Below, in pieces: positions 25,210 through 37,707 of a DNA stretch of 64,000 bases. The translations under genes and the position numbers were made by a program. Where the stretch lies: NCBI GenBank assembly GCA_037974665.1, contig CM075765.1, positions 62,049,747-62,113,746 of the forward strand, written 5' to 3'. Within the stretch, counting starts at the first letter, position 1; each line of letters begins with the position of its first letter. Under the pieces are notes generated by a model. The model searched no databases and was not told where the DNA came from. It saw nothing but the letters and a program-made list of their open reading frames with translations. Source of the stretch: Ehretia macrophylla. Taxonomy: Eukaryota; Streptophyta; Magnoliopsida; Boraginales; Ehretiaceae.

Positions 25210-25283
25210 GAGACGCTGAGGGTGATCCCCAGCTTGTTGATTTAGTTGAGGAAGAAGAAGTTCAGATCGAGCCTTTACCTTAG
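25210..25283 (+). other. acidic micro-ORF after the LTR acceptor site
   Basis: The reading GDAEGDPQLVDLVEEEEVQI, followed by EPLP and stop, has no in-frame ATG. Family 4 has a similar reading at 22110-22174 (VVEADP, EEEE, ending FP-stop). Family 1 has a third version with EEEN and VDESYVPESYP-stop. It could be a real peptide exon or a purine-rich splicing enhancer that happens to read as acidic residues. Confidence 0.4.
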
Positions 25284-25793
25284 TTGCTGTGTCTGATAAC
25301 TTGAGGTGGTTAATGATTTTGCTGTTATGTGGAAGACTCATCTGATTACTTTATGTACTATTTTGTAGCCCAAGGGCTATGTATATGCTTGTTGTATAAG
25401 TTGAAGATTAGTTGGTTGGGTTATGGCTTTGAAAGTCTATGAACTGTAATAACTTTTATTTCTCGCCTTATTTCCTTGCATGCTTGGGAGTGGATGGTTG
25501 ATGTAGAATGCTTCATTCCTTAAGTTGTTTTATTAATTTCCTAGAATGTTATGATTATAAGACTATGCCGACAACCAGTTCTCGCATGCTTGTGTGTTTT
25601 GGAGATATTGTGTATTATAAGGCTCGGATGGCCCTATAGCTTTATTGTATAATTAAGAAAAGCTTGTATATGTTATTGGGACCTTGTTTAAGCGTTTACA
25701 GGTTTTTAGAATGTCCACGGTACAGGGGAGACTCTGTCCGTGTGTCGGGTCCGGACTTAACCTTTAGCTTGGGGGTTGGGTCGGGGCGTGACA

Positions 25794-26146
25794 TTTAAGT
25801 GGTATCAGAGCTATAGATTGCATGAAGCCGGGTTAAATTTCTCGGTCTGTGGGTAGAGATTTGTTATGTGACTTTGTGAATACATGAGTCCTTGATTTTG
25901 ATTGACCTAAGTGAAATTTGAATAAGGAATGAACATGCTAGCATGGAAATAGAATATCAAGAGTCTAGAATGTCAAGTATGATCTAGTAATTTATGTTTA
26001 CTTCAAGAATGTGGAATATTTATTTGAACTTCTATGTACTTTACTTTATGTGAATCTAATTGGACTTTTCTTCATGTGTTGCTTATAAATTGCATATATA
26101 CATATATATATACCTGTCATAACACTTTGCATTCTAGCTATTCGAG
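25794..26146 (+). other. element 3 leader with primer binding site
   Basis: TGGTATCAGAGC is at 25800-25811, six bases inside the LTR. The remaining ~335 bp are untranslated and include an AT dinucleotide run near 26093-26113. The gag ATG follows at 26147. Confidence 0.88.
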
Positions 26147-29100
26147 ATGGGGCCTCGCCGTCGTGCTGATAATCCGAATGTTGGTGGAGAACCCGAGGGG
26201 GTTCGTGGGCAAGAAGCTGAGGTGGCCGAAAATGCACCGCAGGTTCAAGAACCGAGCACTGCACAGATCTTGGCCACGATGGCCACAGCTATGAACACTA
26301 TCGCCCAGTTTGTTACACAACAGGGTCAACCAGGGGTCGTTGCAGGTAATCAGGCTGCGAGAGCCGGAGGTAGTGGTCCTACCGGAGGGAATCTGTATGA
26401 TCGGTTTATACATCATGGGGCCTATACTTTCTTTGGGGAGCCGGACGATATGAAAGCTGAGATGTGGCTAAGGAAGTTTGAGAGAGTGGCAGCAATACTG
26501 GAGTGCCATGATGACAGGAAGATTACTTATGCTACTTTCCTGCTCGAGGGTGATGCTGAAGATTGGTGGAATACCATCAGTGAGAAATGGGGAGCTGAGG
26601 GAGGTCATCATTCGTGGGCCGACTTTGTCCGAGAATTTCGAGACAAGTATATATCGGTAGTTGCCCGCGAGAGGCGACAAACTGAGTTCATAAACTTGAG
26701 GCAGGGAAGTATGACGGTAGATCAATACGAGGCTACTTTTACCCGGCTTTCCCGTTATGCACCAGCTTTAATTCAGCCGGAGGACATGAAGATTCAGAGG
26801 TTCATCATGGGTTTGAGGAGAGATATTATGCTGACCTTGTCTTCAAATGATTTTCCTAACTATGCTGCAGTAGTCCGAGCTGCCTCGAGATATGAGAAAC
26901 GGAAGGCCGATGTGTTAGCCGAGACCAGTCAATCGAGTAAACGGTTTCAGTCTCAGAGTCAAGGGTACCAGGGGCAGGCTGTATCAGTTGGGCAGAGTTC
27001 GCAGCCGAGACAGACTCAGAGTTACACAGGGCCTACTCAGACTCAGGCACGACCAGTCCAGAGTCAGACTCAGAGTCAGTTCCGTCCAGCAGTTTCCCGT
27101 TCGCAGCAGGGTAGTTCAGCTACCTCTACTTACAGAGCTCCTTCGGGAGGCACTGTTGCAAGACGTCACCAGCAGTGCAGCTTCTGTCAGCGCCAGGGCC
27201 ACACTGAGGATGTTTGTTGGAAGAAACATAACAAATGTACAGGTTGCGGCAGTGATCAGCACAGGGTTAAAGACTGTCAGAAATTTAAGAACCCTAGGGG
27301 TCAGACATCAGCTCAGAACTCTCAGACCAGGGCCCCAGCTGCAGCACCACCACCACGAGGCCAGGCCCGTGTATTTGCTTTGGATGCCGAGGAGCTTCCG
27401 GACACTACCGCTGTGGTAGAAGGTATTTTTCTTCTTAATGATCAATCAGTTAAGGTTTTAATTGATTCCGGGGCTTCGCATTCTTTTATTACTCCTACTT
27501 GTGCACAAAATGCTAAATTGAAACATGATAAACTGTTGCATGAGATTGTGGTCTATACTCCTATGGGTCCGAAGTTTGTTACTAGGTCTATTTGCAGAGC
27601 ATGTAGTATATTTATTGAAGGTTGTATTTTTCCTGCTGATTTGATTATCCTACCCTTCAATGACTTTGAAATTATATTGGGGATGGACTGGTTAAGTAAA
27701 TATTATGCCCAGCTTGATTGTAGAAAGAAGATTGTGTATCTAGAGATGCCTGACCAGCCTGTACTTAAAATAGTTGGTAGTAGAAAATCTACGGGAACTC
27801 CTATTATTTCTTCTATTAGGGCATCTAAATTATTGAGCAAGGGTTGTGAGGCTTATCTTGCTTATTTGATTAATCAACCTAGGGATCAATTGAAATTGAA
27901 TGATGTACCTATCGTGAGAGAGTTTCCGGGGGTCTTTCCTGAGGAATTACCTGGGTTACCGCCTGATAGAGAGATAGAGTTCATGATTGATTTGTTGCCG
28001 GGGACTTCCCCTATCTCTAGGACTCCGTACAGAATGGCTCCACCTGAGTTGCAGGAATTGAAAGTTCAATTGCAGGGCTTGCTTGAGAAGGGATTCATTC
28101 AGCCGAGTTCTTTACCGTGGGGTGCGCCAGTTCTCTTCGTTAAAAAGAAAGACGGATCTCTTCGCCTATGCATCGATTATCGGGGTCTTAATCAGGTAAC
28201 CATAAAAAATAAATATCCTTTGCCTTTAATCGAAGAGTTGTTTGATCAGCTGCAAGGCGCCAGGGTATTCTCTAAATTTGATTTGAGGCAGGGTTATTAT
28301 CAGCTGAGGATTAAGAAAGATGATGTTCCTAAAACTGCCTTCAGAACTCGATATGGCCATTATGAGTTTGTTGTCTTGCCGTTTGGTCTTACTAATGCTC
28401 CTGCCGCATTCATGGACTTAATGCAGAGGGTATTCCGTCCTTATCTGGATCAATTTGTAGTCATATTTATTGATGATATCCTTGTTTATTCTAAATCTGA
28501 GGCGGAACATGAACAGCATCTCAGAATTGTGTTACAGACACTTAAGGAGCATCGGTTATTTGCAAAGTTTAGCAAATGTGAATTCTGGCTTAAGCAAGTT
28601 GCTTTTCTTGGCCATATTATCTCGCAGGATGGTATTTCTGTTGATCCAGCAAAGATTGAAGTTGTGTTATCTTGGAAACGACCTGAAACTGTCACGGAAA
28701 TTCGTAGCTTCCTTGGTTTAGCTGGGTATTATCGGAGGTTTGTCAAGGATTTCTCTAAGATTGCAGGGCCTTGAACTCAGCTTACTCAGAAGAAAACAGT
28801 ATTTGACTGGAATGATAAATGTGAGGCCAGCTTCTAGGAATTGAAGAAGAGATTGACTACAGCTCATAATCTTGCTTTACTTGACGGGTATGATAATCTG
28901 ATGATCTATAGTGATGCTTCGAAGGAAGGTCTGGGTTGTGTATTGATGCAGAATGGCAGGGTTATTGCTTATGCTTCCAGGAAACTGAAACCTTATGAAC
29001 TCAACTATCTGACTCATGATCTTGAGCTTGCAGCTATCATTCTTGCGTTAAAGAAATGGCGTCATTATCTCTGGGGCAACAAGTTTGAAATCTTTACAGA

Positions 29101-30840
29101 TCATAAGAGCTTGAAATATCTGTTTTCACAGAAAGAGTTGAACATGAGGCAGAGGCGTTGGCTGGAATTACTTGAGGACTATAACTGCACTATTAATTAT
29201 CTTCTGGGCAAGGCCAATATTGTTGCTGATGCTTTGAGCCGAAAAGCTATTGTTGCTAGCTTGATTATCAAGAATTGGGAATTCATGGAAGAATTATGCT
29301 TATGGAAGCCTAGTACTTCAAATTCTGGTATTCAATTTGCAAGTTTGCAGATTCAATCTCTGTTGTTATCCAGGATTCGAGAAGCTCAACAGGCTGATCT
29401 TCAATTGTTGAAAGTCTTAGAGAATTCTAAAGGGGGAGAGTCGGATTTCAAACTGCACGACGATGGTATTCTCAAATTCAAAGGTAGAATCTGTATTCCG
29501 AATGATCCAACTCTGAATAAGGATATTCTTGCTGAGGCACACAGTTCCAGATATACTATCCATCCAGGCAGTACGAAAATGTATAAAGATTTGAAGCAGA
29601 ACTTCTGGTGGAATAATATGGAGAGAGAAATTGCTGACTATGTTGCCCGATGTCTTACTTGTCAGAAAGTTAAAGCAGAACATCAGAGACCTACAGGGTT
29701 ATTGCAGCCCTTGGCTATTCCTGTTTGGAAATGGGATCATATTACTATGGATTTCGTATCCGATTTACCGAGGTCTTCGAGGGGTAATGACTCAGTCTGG
29801 GTTATTGTGGATAGACTGACCAAGACTTCTCATTTTATTGCTAAAAAGAAGTCTGATTCTCTTGATAAACTGGTAGAGTTGTATATTGAGAATGTTGTCC
29901 AACTACATGGAATTCCAAAGAGTATCGTATCAGATAGAGATCCCAGATTTACATCTCAGTTCTGGCAGAAGATTCAGAAAGCTTTGGGCACGACTTTGAA
30001 TTTCAGTACAGCTTATCATCCCCAGACAGATGGTCAATCCGAGAGAACTATCTTGATCCTTGAGGATATGTTACGGGCTTGCATTCTGGACTTCGGTAAA
30101 AGTTGGGAGAAATATTTTCCACTAGCAGAGTTCGCCTACAACAATAGTTATCAAGCTACTATTGGTATGGCACCTTATGAGGCACTGTATGGGCGTAAAT
30201 GTCGGTCTCCTCTCTACTGGGATGATGTTGGTGAGATGAAGACTATCGACCCTACTCTCTTACCTAAAATGAACAAAATGATTGATCAGGTGCAGCTTAT
30301 CAGAAAAAGAATGCTTACAGCACAGAGCCGGCAGAAGAGTTATGCAGATAGACGACGTCGTGATCTGAAATTTGCTGTGGGGGACCGGGTATTTCTGAAA
30401 ATTTCTCCTCGCAAGGGTTTGATTCGGCATGGTAAAGGAGGTAAACTCAGTCCTCGATATGTGGGACCATTTGAGATAACTGAAACTGTTGGTGATTTGG
30501 CTTACCGTCTAGCTTTACCTCCCAGTCTGGGCAGAATTCATGACGTATTCCATGTTTCCATGCTTCGAAAGTATCAGCCAAATCCCTCTCACGTACTTGA
30601 ACCAGAACCGCTAGAGATCAGTGAAACTTTGACCTACACAGAGAAACCTCTTCGAATTGTTGATCAGAAAGTTTAGGAGCTGAGGACTAAAAGCATTCCG
30701 ATGGTTAAAGTTCTGTGGGATCATCACGGAGTAGAGCATGCGACATGGGAAAGAGAGGATCAGATGCGGGAACGGTATCCAGAGTTATTCGCCGAATCAT
30801 GTAAGAATTGCGTGGACGTAATTAGTTTAAGGGGGAGGAG
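26147..30840 (+). pseudogene. element 3 Gag-Pol polyprotein, three internal stops
   Basis: One reading frame encodes the whole replication machinery. Domains: Gag ([20 protein letters not shown]), two CCHC knuckles at residues 344-357 and 364-377, aspartic protease ([10 protein letters not shown]; catalytic Asp 440), RT with FIDDILV (Asp 776-777), RNase H ([25 protein letters not shown]; 28905-29245), integrase with a CLTCQKVK finger and a D,D-E core ([24 protein letters not shown]), a GPF/Y-like VGPFEI, and a chromodomain-like end (VKVLWDHHGVEHATWERED, then YPELF). Stops interrupt it at 28772 (TGA), 28835 (TAG) and 30674 (TAG), with no frameshift. The reading ends beside the polypurine tract and continues without a stop into the 3' LTR to 30919. 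The chromodomain and Met-tRNA primer suggest a chromovirus, perhaps Tekay-like. A tree would settle the clade. Confidence 0.94.
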
Positions 30841-30841
30841 A
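30828..30841 (+). other. element 3 polypurine tract
   Basis: AAGGGGGAGGAGA (30829-30841) lies immediately before the 3' LTR and is the expected plus-strand primer for reverse transcription. Confidence 0.85.
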
Positions 30842-33331
30842 TGTGACGCTCGGGTTTTAGCCATGCATTTAATTACTGTTGCATCCCTTGTTTGCGCATT
30901 TACTTCTATGCCTTATTAACTGACTTTGTGACTACTATTCACTCCGTTTTTAAACTACTTTCTATTAGTTAATTAGCATTTTTATTAAATCATATTAATT
31001 GTAAAAGTAGTGGGAAAAATGTGCATTTGAGCTTAAGGCGTTAGGAAGGCTCGTTTAGAAAATGAATTTAGTAGTTGAATGAATAGTGTTACGTAACTAA
31101 CTTAGGTAATTAATTAGCTAGCGTATATTTTACTATCTAATCTCGTTTTAAAACTTACTACGCACATTTTATTAGATCAATTAAGCACCCAAATGACCCC
31201 ACCTCAACTCAACCCCTTATTATATCACTTAAACTCACAAAATGCAAAAGAAAAAAAATTAATAAAAAGCTGGAAAAGCAGGAGCCAAACCCGACAGCAG
31301 CTAGAGGAGAAAAGAGAGAGATTTTGCTCACCAAGCCTCCAATCCAAGCCTCTCCAAGCCTTGAGCAACTAGTGTAGGGTGTTTGCAAGGTTCCTAGGTG
31401 CTCCTACGCGTAGTGGTGAGGGATTTCACGACTTGTTTTTGCATTTTTAAATAGTTGCTCATTTATTGATTTGTTGAAAATATGATTATATGCCATTATA
31501 ATTGTTATCTATGCTAATATACTATCTATATGAATGCTAGAGAACACTTTTGAACCGTCGTTTCGCAATTTAAACGGTTAGAATCGTTAGTTTGATTTTT
31601 AGGGTGAATAGTGACGTTTTTTCTAGGGTTTTGTGTAGTTGCTCGAATTGGCTTGAATTAATGCTTCTAATTGATGCCTTAGGTACTAGTGAAGATAATC
31701 AAATAGCCCCGTACACTTGCATTGCCCTTAAATCGCCTAAAAATGGAAAATAGCCGACTTTAAGTTGGGGCTTTCGGGGTTAATGCGAATCCGGGTGGAT
31801 TCGGGCTTCAATTCTAGTATCCTTAGGCTACCTAGGTGCTATAGATGCCTTGATTTCCCTTGTTTGAACCCCGGACAATGTAGGTATAGTTTAAAGCCAA
31901 AAGGGGGAAATTGGGGCTTTCGGGGTAAACGCAGGTTTCTGAACGAGTTAGAGGGTTGAGAGGGTACCTTGAGGGTTAGTTAGGAGGTTGGGAGAGTTTC
32001 CTTTGAAAATGAAATCATTAACTTTGGTTTAGAAGAGAAATAGTTCGAAAAACAAAGGGGTTTAGGTGCAATTTAAGTTGTCTCACACTTCTAAACCCAT
32101 GTCAGGACTTCTTAAGTGTTTATATATGATTTTAAATTGATTTGGAGCTTTTGGAATGATTCTATGCTTATATGGTATAAGTTCATTTGTAAACTGCTTA
32201 TTAGCTTATATATTTGCTTCTATACTAATTGCAACGAGGTCAACCTACTTTGTTGATCCTCATATGTGTTAATGCTTATATTATTGTTATTAACTTGCCA
32301 TCGTTGAGTGCATTGCATAGTGGTTGCGCAACCATAGTGTCGGGGCGGATGTGTTGAATATCGGCTGGGCGGCAGAGGGCTTGCCGGTGGATATTCAAAC
32401 TCCGTGCCCTATTCCCTCATTCGCCTGGTCCGGAGATTGCCAGGGGATGTTGGGTCGTAGGATTCGGGGTACATCCGGAGTACACCCACTGGAGTGATTG
32501 GGGTTATGCCGGCTTATCGTAATCGTGCTCGTGGTTCGTGGATCGTGATTGAAGACCAGTGAAGATTGGTGTATAGGGGATTGTTGAAATGTATCCTTTT
32601 AATTGTGTGGTTATTTAAGTTATCATTGTTTCTTAAATTGTTAAAGTGCTATTGTTGTGTAATTGTATTATCTGTTGCATTGCACGCCCCGGGACTATAT
32701 CCCTCACTGGGCAACAGTGGTTGCTCATACCTCGATATCTGTTTCAGGAGACGCTGAGGGTGATCCCCAGCTTGTTGATTTAGTTGAGGAAGAAGAAGTT
32801 CAGATCGAGCCTTTACCTTAGTTGCTGTGTCTGATAACTTGAGGTGGTTAATGATTTTGCTGTTATGTGGAAGACTCATCTGATTACTTTATGTACTATT
32901 TTTGTAGCCCAAGGGCTATGTATATGCTTGTTGTATAAGTTGAAGATTAGTTGGTTGGGTTATGGCTTGAAAGTCTATGAACTGTAATAGCTTTTATTTC
33001 TCGCCTTATTTCCTTGCATGCTTGGGAGTGGATGGTTGATGTAGAATGCTTCATCCCTTAAGTTGTTTTATTGATTTCCTAGAATGTTATGATTATAAGA
33101 CTATGCTGACAACCAGTTCTCGCATGCTTGTGTGTTTTAGAGATATTGTGTACTATAAGGCTCGGATGGCCCTATAGCTTTATTGTATAATTAAGAAAAG
33201 TTTGTATGTGTTATTGGGACCTTGTTTAAGCGTTTACAGGTTTTTAGAATGTCCACGGTACAGGGGAGACTCTGTCCGTGTGTCGGGTCCGGACTTAACC
33301 TTTAGCTTGGGGGTTGGGTCGGGGCGTGACA
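30842..33331 (+). repeat. element 3 3' LTR
   Basis: TGTGACGCTCGGG to GGGGCGTGACA, 2490 bp. It is collinear with the 5' LTR and about 1.5 percent different. It keeps the donor (31416), the acceptor (32747), the acidic micro-ORF and the GAGACTCTGTCCGT box. Confidence 0.95.
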
Positions 33332-34530
33332 GTTCACAGCTGGCCTTTCAAGATGTATGGATTGGCAGGAAATGAATGGCATTTAATTAGCCTTTATTTG
33401 GGAGTTGGTGTTTGTCTTTGGAGCTCAGTTATTGGCATACTTCTAAGACTATTCTTTGTGGTTGGCAATCATAAAAAGATAACTTTCATTGGGGTTTCTG
33501 TATGATGGCTCTTGGTAGCACTCTTTGGTTTCTTATTGGGTATTCTTTGGAGACTTCTGTTGGCACTTCTTGGTAGACTTTGCTATTGGGGTTTCAATCA
33601 GATTTACTGCATGGTATTATCTATGGCATATGTGTCTCGGTCTTTATTGGTGTGATACTGGCATCCCTGATTGGAAATTCTTCAATGGCATTTTATAGAA
33701 TTCTTAGTGGGCATTCTACTAGTATCTTTCTTTGATGGCACTTATTGGAAGTCTTACACATGGAATCTTGTTCAGACTTATTATCTCATATTGCTTATGG
33801 TATGCTATGGAATACTTTGGGCTTTCTTGGTGGTAAGTTGTATAAAGTTCTCACTTGGCAAACAGTGAAGAGGCCTCAGTGTTTGGTTTTGTATGTTGTG
33901 CACCAGCTCGGTATTTTCCTTAGGGTTTTCGTCTATCTGGGAAACTATATTTGTTATTCAACTTGACTGTCTTATTAGACACATGATAATTTCTCTGCTA
34001 TTCCCTTTGACATTCTTCTCAGCATTTGATAGCGATACTCGGAATCTAATTGGTTGTCCTATGGGGTTATTATTTGGAAAGCTTCTTTGGAACTTTTGAA
34101 GTATATTTGATTAGGTTTCTTAGTATTTTCTTCAGCACTCTTAGCAGGGAATTCTTCTATGAAATTCATGACTAGCGGGGTATTTCTTTGGACCTCTAGA
34201 TGGAATCTTCAGTTGAATCTTTATTTGGTTTCTTGTTAGGGAGTTCTCGAATAGTTGTAGTTGAAAATCTATTGGAGATTTGTGTGTCGGGTATTCTTCT
34301 TGTCGTTATTGTGCGCTGTTAGTGACATCTACAGTATCTCTGCTTCAGTCTTTAGTTGGTATTTTCTTGGCATTCTTGTTTGGGATTTTTTTTCTGGTTT
34401 TCGTACAAGCATCCTTATTCACTATCTTGCTCAACAACCGATGAAGATTAGTCAGAGTTTGATTTCAGATGATGTTGAGTTCTATCGGAAGAAGAATTGC
34501 GAGGACGCAATTGTTTTAAGGGGGGAAATA
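33332..34530 (+). other. R2a internal region, 3' part (non-coding)
   Basis: This T-rich stretch is built from loose variants of TATTCTTTGG and ATTGGGCATTC. It matches 48450-49812 in R2b almost throughout. It reads as broken hydrophobic ORFs with no known domain. The last codons before the polypurine tract (KKNCEDAIVLRGE) resemble the C-terminal end of element 3 Pol (KNCVDVISLRGR). They look like a relic of a lost pol gene. GTTC at 33332-33335 is the TSD of element 3. Confidence 0.8.
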
Positions 34531-37112
34531 TGTGATAACCTGAACCCGGCATGCATTTAATGGCATTTAATTGCATTTAATTAAGTGGCATCTTAAATTT
34601 TAGCATTAAATTATGTGTTTATTTTAGTTAAACATTCATTTGTAGCTTCATTTTCATATTTATGTTAATCGGTTTTATTTTTCTTGCATCTTAATGCTCG
34701 GTTTTCAATTAAATGAAAAGTAGCTCCAAGCCGGAGTAAATTTTGAACTATGTTACTTTTCGAAAATTATATTTTCCTAAATTCTTTGAGATTTAATTGT
34801 TATTCTTTTATTGTCGCAAAGTGCATAACATATCGAGAGCGATAGTTAGGAAATGATTTCTAGTCCTCAGCAAATAGTGAAAACTAGTATTTAGTGTTTT
34901 AATTTTAGTTTTTAGATGTTGTTGATTAGAAATATAATTTCATTAGTTATCTTAACCTTAAAATGCCTAAAATAAGCTTATTTGACCAACTTTTAAGTGG
35001 TTTGACCAAGGCTTTGACCATTGAGCTTGTCATCTTTTATAATAGCACAATATAACACACACAAAAAAGAAAGCTAAAAAATAGAATGGCTATGGCCGAA
35101 ACTAGAGGAGAAGAAAAAAAAAACATTTCAACTTTCAAATCTTCAAATCTTCGCGTGAGCTTGCACGGGGTGGTTTCCTAGGCATCCAACAAGGTTTTCC
35201 TAGCGTCTAGGAGTGTCTAAGGTGAGTGTTTTATCGTTATTTGCACATTTGAAATTATTGTATCTAAACTTTAATTTTTGTGATTTAACCGTAGGTTGTT
35301 ATTTTATCCGTTTCGTTGCTTAAAGAATGTTCCCTAGCAATCGTAGAACATGTATTTATAGCTTTTTAGCATTTTCTACGGTTGAATATCGAAAGTGAAA
35401 TTTAAATTGATAGTTGAATAGTAAATCCCCGTTTCGATGAAGTTGCTCCGCTATGCGTTCTGTTGATGTAGGAAGGTGCTAGATATGCTAGAATGCCTAA
35501 ATGTGTGATTTAATTGGATTGTGTAATGGAAAAACGGAGGAAAATGGCTTAGTGAAAGTTGGGGTCGTTTAGGTCAAGTTTGGCATTTTATTATTTTGCA
35601 TGATGGCATTGTCTCGAGAGGCCATGGAAGCACTTTTGGTGCGGTTATGGTGTTGGTTGGGTGTTTGGTTAGGGTAGCGGTAGCTCAAATGAGCAAAGGG
35701 GGAAATCAGGGCTTTGCATGAATTCTAGGGTTAATTAGAGTTTCGGGGTCTTTAGACGTGCCTTATGGTGACCTAGAAGGATTGGTGAAGTCGGTTTCCA
35801 AAACTTGTGGCTCATTTGAAAGTAGTAGCGTTTGGAAAGTTGGGGTCATTTTGTGATTTTGTGTGTTTTCATAGTAAAATGCCTATAGGATGCTTAATAA
35901 TGTTTGTTAAAGTTGATTATGATTGAATTTGTATATCAATTGTGAATAATGTTTGTTAGTGTTGTTCTTGTTACTTTATTGATTATAAATGCTTGTTATC
36001 TCGTTTATCGCCACTAATCTGTATTGTTGTGTTATCGCTCGTTTATTGCTTGTATCTTATATTACATTGCATAGTGTTAGGCGCGTGAGTGATGGGCCTC
36101 TCTAGGTAGCCTCGGGTTGCCAGTGTTGGTTGCTCTAACTCCGTGTCCTATTCCCTTTCTCGCTTGGGTTGCTGCCCAGGAAGTTTTGGGTCGTAGAATT
36201 GACAGAGTATGTCCGGAGTACTCTAACGAAAGTTATAAGGTGGGTGAACCGGCGCGTCATCGTTAAAGTCATTGGAATCGTGATCGGTACATTGCTCGCT
36301 CGAGTGAACCATAGCCTTCAAAGTGTGGTATAGCTTTGAATGGTTGTGTTAATGCTTTCTTAATTGTTTATTGTATTGTCGTTTACATTGAATGTTTTCT
36401 TTTTGATTAAATTGCTTAACTGTACCTATTTGCACTGCACAATCTTCTTTCTCTCCACCTCGATATCTGTCCCGCCCTCACTGAGTATACGTGTTGAGTA
36501 TACTCACTCCTTACCACCACATTTCAGGAAATGCCATGTTAGCTGAAAAGTTCGTCACTGTATGAAAGTTCGTGCTTGAAGAGTTGTCTTGCGTGCTATG
36601 TGGCTTGAGTTGTCGAAGTGGCAAAGATGTATGCTTTCATGTATTGTATGTATTTAATATTAAAAGAATGTAATTTAAGTTTTACTAGGTTATTGAAGTG
36701 ATTTGAAAAGCTAGCTTATGTATTTAGTTAGTATAGTTTAACTTCAATGCATGTTTGTAATGTCCAAATGAAAAGAGTTAGAATGGTTTGATAGTCTAAC
36801 TTATGCAATAGGTTAGTATGGTTTAATTGTCAAGCATGAATGTACTTGTAAAAGATGTGAAGAGGTAGGTTAGTCTGTAAATTGGAAATGTATATTTGCT
36901 TGTTGAGAACAAGGCTCGGATGGCCTTGAGGTGGTTGAATGTTTGGACATGGTATTGGTCCACTTATATGCTGTCACAGGTTTTACATTTTGCCTAGAAA
37001 CAGGGGAGACTCCGTCCGTCTTTCCCTAAAATTTTATGCCCAGGTTTGGAATTGGTTTGCGATTAGATTGATTGATAGGACTCCCGGTCTCGAGAGGGAT
37101 CGGGGTGTTACA
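34531..37112 (+). repeat. 3' LTR of R2a (family 2)
   Basis: TGTGATAACCTGAACCCGG to CGGGGTGTTACA, 2582 bp, uninterrupted. The donor at 35222 (CTAAG|GTGAGT) is a full plant consensus and the acceptor is at 36527 (CACATTTCAG|G). TSD CATTG follows at 37113-37117. Confidence 0.93.
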
Positions 37113-37171
37113 CATTGTGTTCGACCGAATCCTTGCTTTGTTTTGCTAAAGGCTCACTCGATTCAAACTCA

Positions 37172-37697
37172 ATGGCCAATTCCACCGACTGGCAGTCATT
37201 TGATCTGAATGTCATAGCAGACTTACTTAATTCCGAGCCTTTATCCTTGAGGCAAGAGCTCTTCAATGAAAGGGCAGGAAATGTTGCTATCGAGATAAAT
37301 CTCTTTGATCGTATACGTTCACTTGAGGAACAACTGGTAGAGGGGTTGCCGCCGCAACTCAACCCTTGTGTGTCAATGTTAATCATTACTCAACAACCTT
37401 ATCGCACGAGCTTTTTGAGCTCGAAATACTTGAGGTAGAGATGGCATTGCAAGACAAACTCTTCCATTTGATTATTACGGAACCCAACCTCCCCGAAATT
37501 ATAAACCGTTCACCCTTCGGTGATAAACTAAGGGATGAAGTGGTTTACTTTATCAAAACAAAGGTTGAGGAATTGGGGTTCGATTCTATATGAAATGATG
37601 TTGACCACCGTATCCTTTTATCTCTTCTACACCATGATGCTACCAGTCTTGAGAATTTAGGTCTGAATTCCGCTATGTATAGAGAATTCTATTTCTA
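37172..37697 (+). pseudogene. unrecognised mitochondrial-type ORF, broken
   Basis: The reading starts MANSTDWQSFDLNVIADLLN, continues EINLFDRIRSLEEQLVEGLP, changes frame near 37366, then reads LEILEVEMALQDKLFHLI and VVYFIKTKVEELGFDSI. It passes a TGA at 37591 and continues LLSLLHHDATSLENLGLN to a TAG near 37706. That is roughly 175 residues, rich in Leu and Glu, with no membrane segment and no family I recognise. It lies in the NUMT just upstream of nad6 and resumes the DNA cut by R2a at 17895. It may be a species-specific mitochondrial ORF. Confidence 0.5.
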
Positions 37698-37707
37698 TTT
37701 CTTAGGC

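Larger units (their letters stand above)
23305..25793 (+). repeat. element 3 5' LTR
   Basis: TGTGACGCCCGGG to GGGGCGTGACA, 2489 bp. A weak TATA-like TATTATATCA lies at 23681-23690. The donor-like site is at 23879 and the acceptor-like site at 25209. A GAGACTCTGTCCGTG box lies about 70 bp before the end. Confidence 0.95.
23305..33331 (+). mobile_element. element 3: nearly complete Ty3/gypsy (chromovirus-like) retrotransposon
   Basis: A 10.0-kb element with two LTRs of about 2.49 kb, a Met-tRNA primer site (25800), one gag-pol reading frame (26147 to about 30840) and a polypurine tract (30828-30841). It is flanked by GTTC (23301-23304 and 33332-33335). The interrupted R2 sequence is seen whole at 48449-48465. 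Comparing the LTRs by eye I count roughly 35-40 differences in 2490 bp, about 1.5 percent, so it is the youngest insertion I can date here. Three in-frame stops disable it. Confidence 0.95.
17896..37112 (+). mobile_element. R2a: family-2 non-autonomous LTR retrotransposon (LARD-like), with nested insertions
   Basis: A complete element flanked by the TSD CATTG (17891-17895 and 37113-37117). It has a 5' LTR (17896-22791, interrupted), primer site (22794-22805), leader and internal DNA (22792-23304 and 33336-34530), polypurine tract (about 34511-34530) and 3' LTR (34531-37112). Without the nested elements it is about 6.9 kb with only about 1.7 kb of internal sequence. No gag, protease, RT or integrase is present. 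It must have moved in trans. It inserted into NUMT DNA just beyond nad3. Confidence 0.9.

Noticed and set aside
26046-26416. Minus-strand ORFs opposite the start of element 3 gag
   Set aside because: They are shadows of the gag coding strand with no domain or conserved start.
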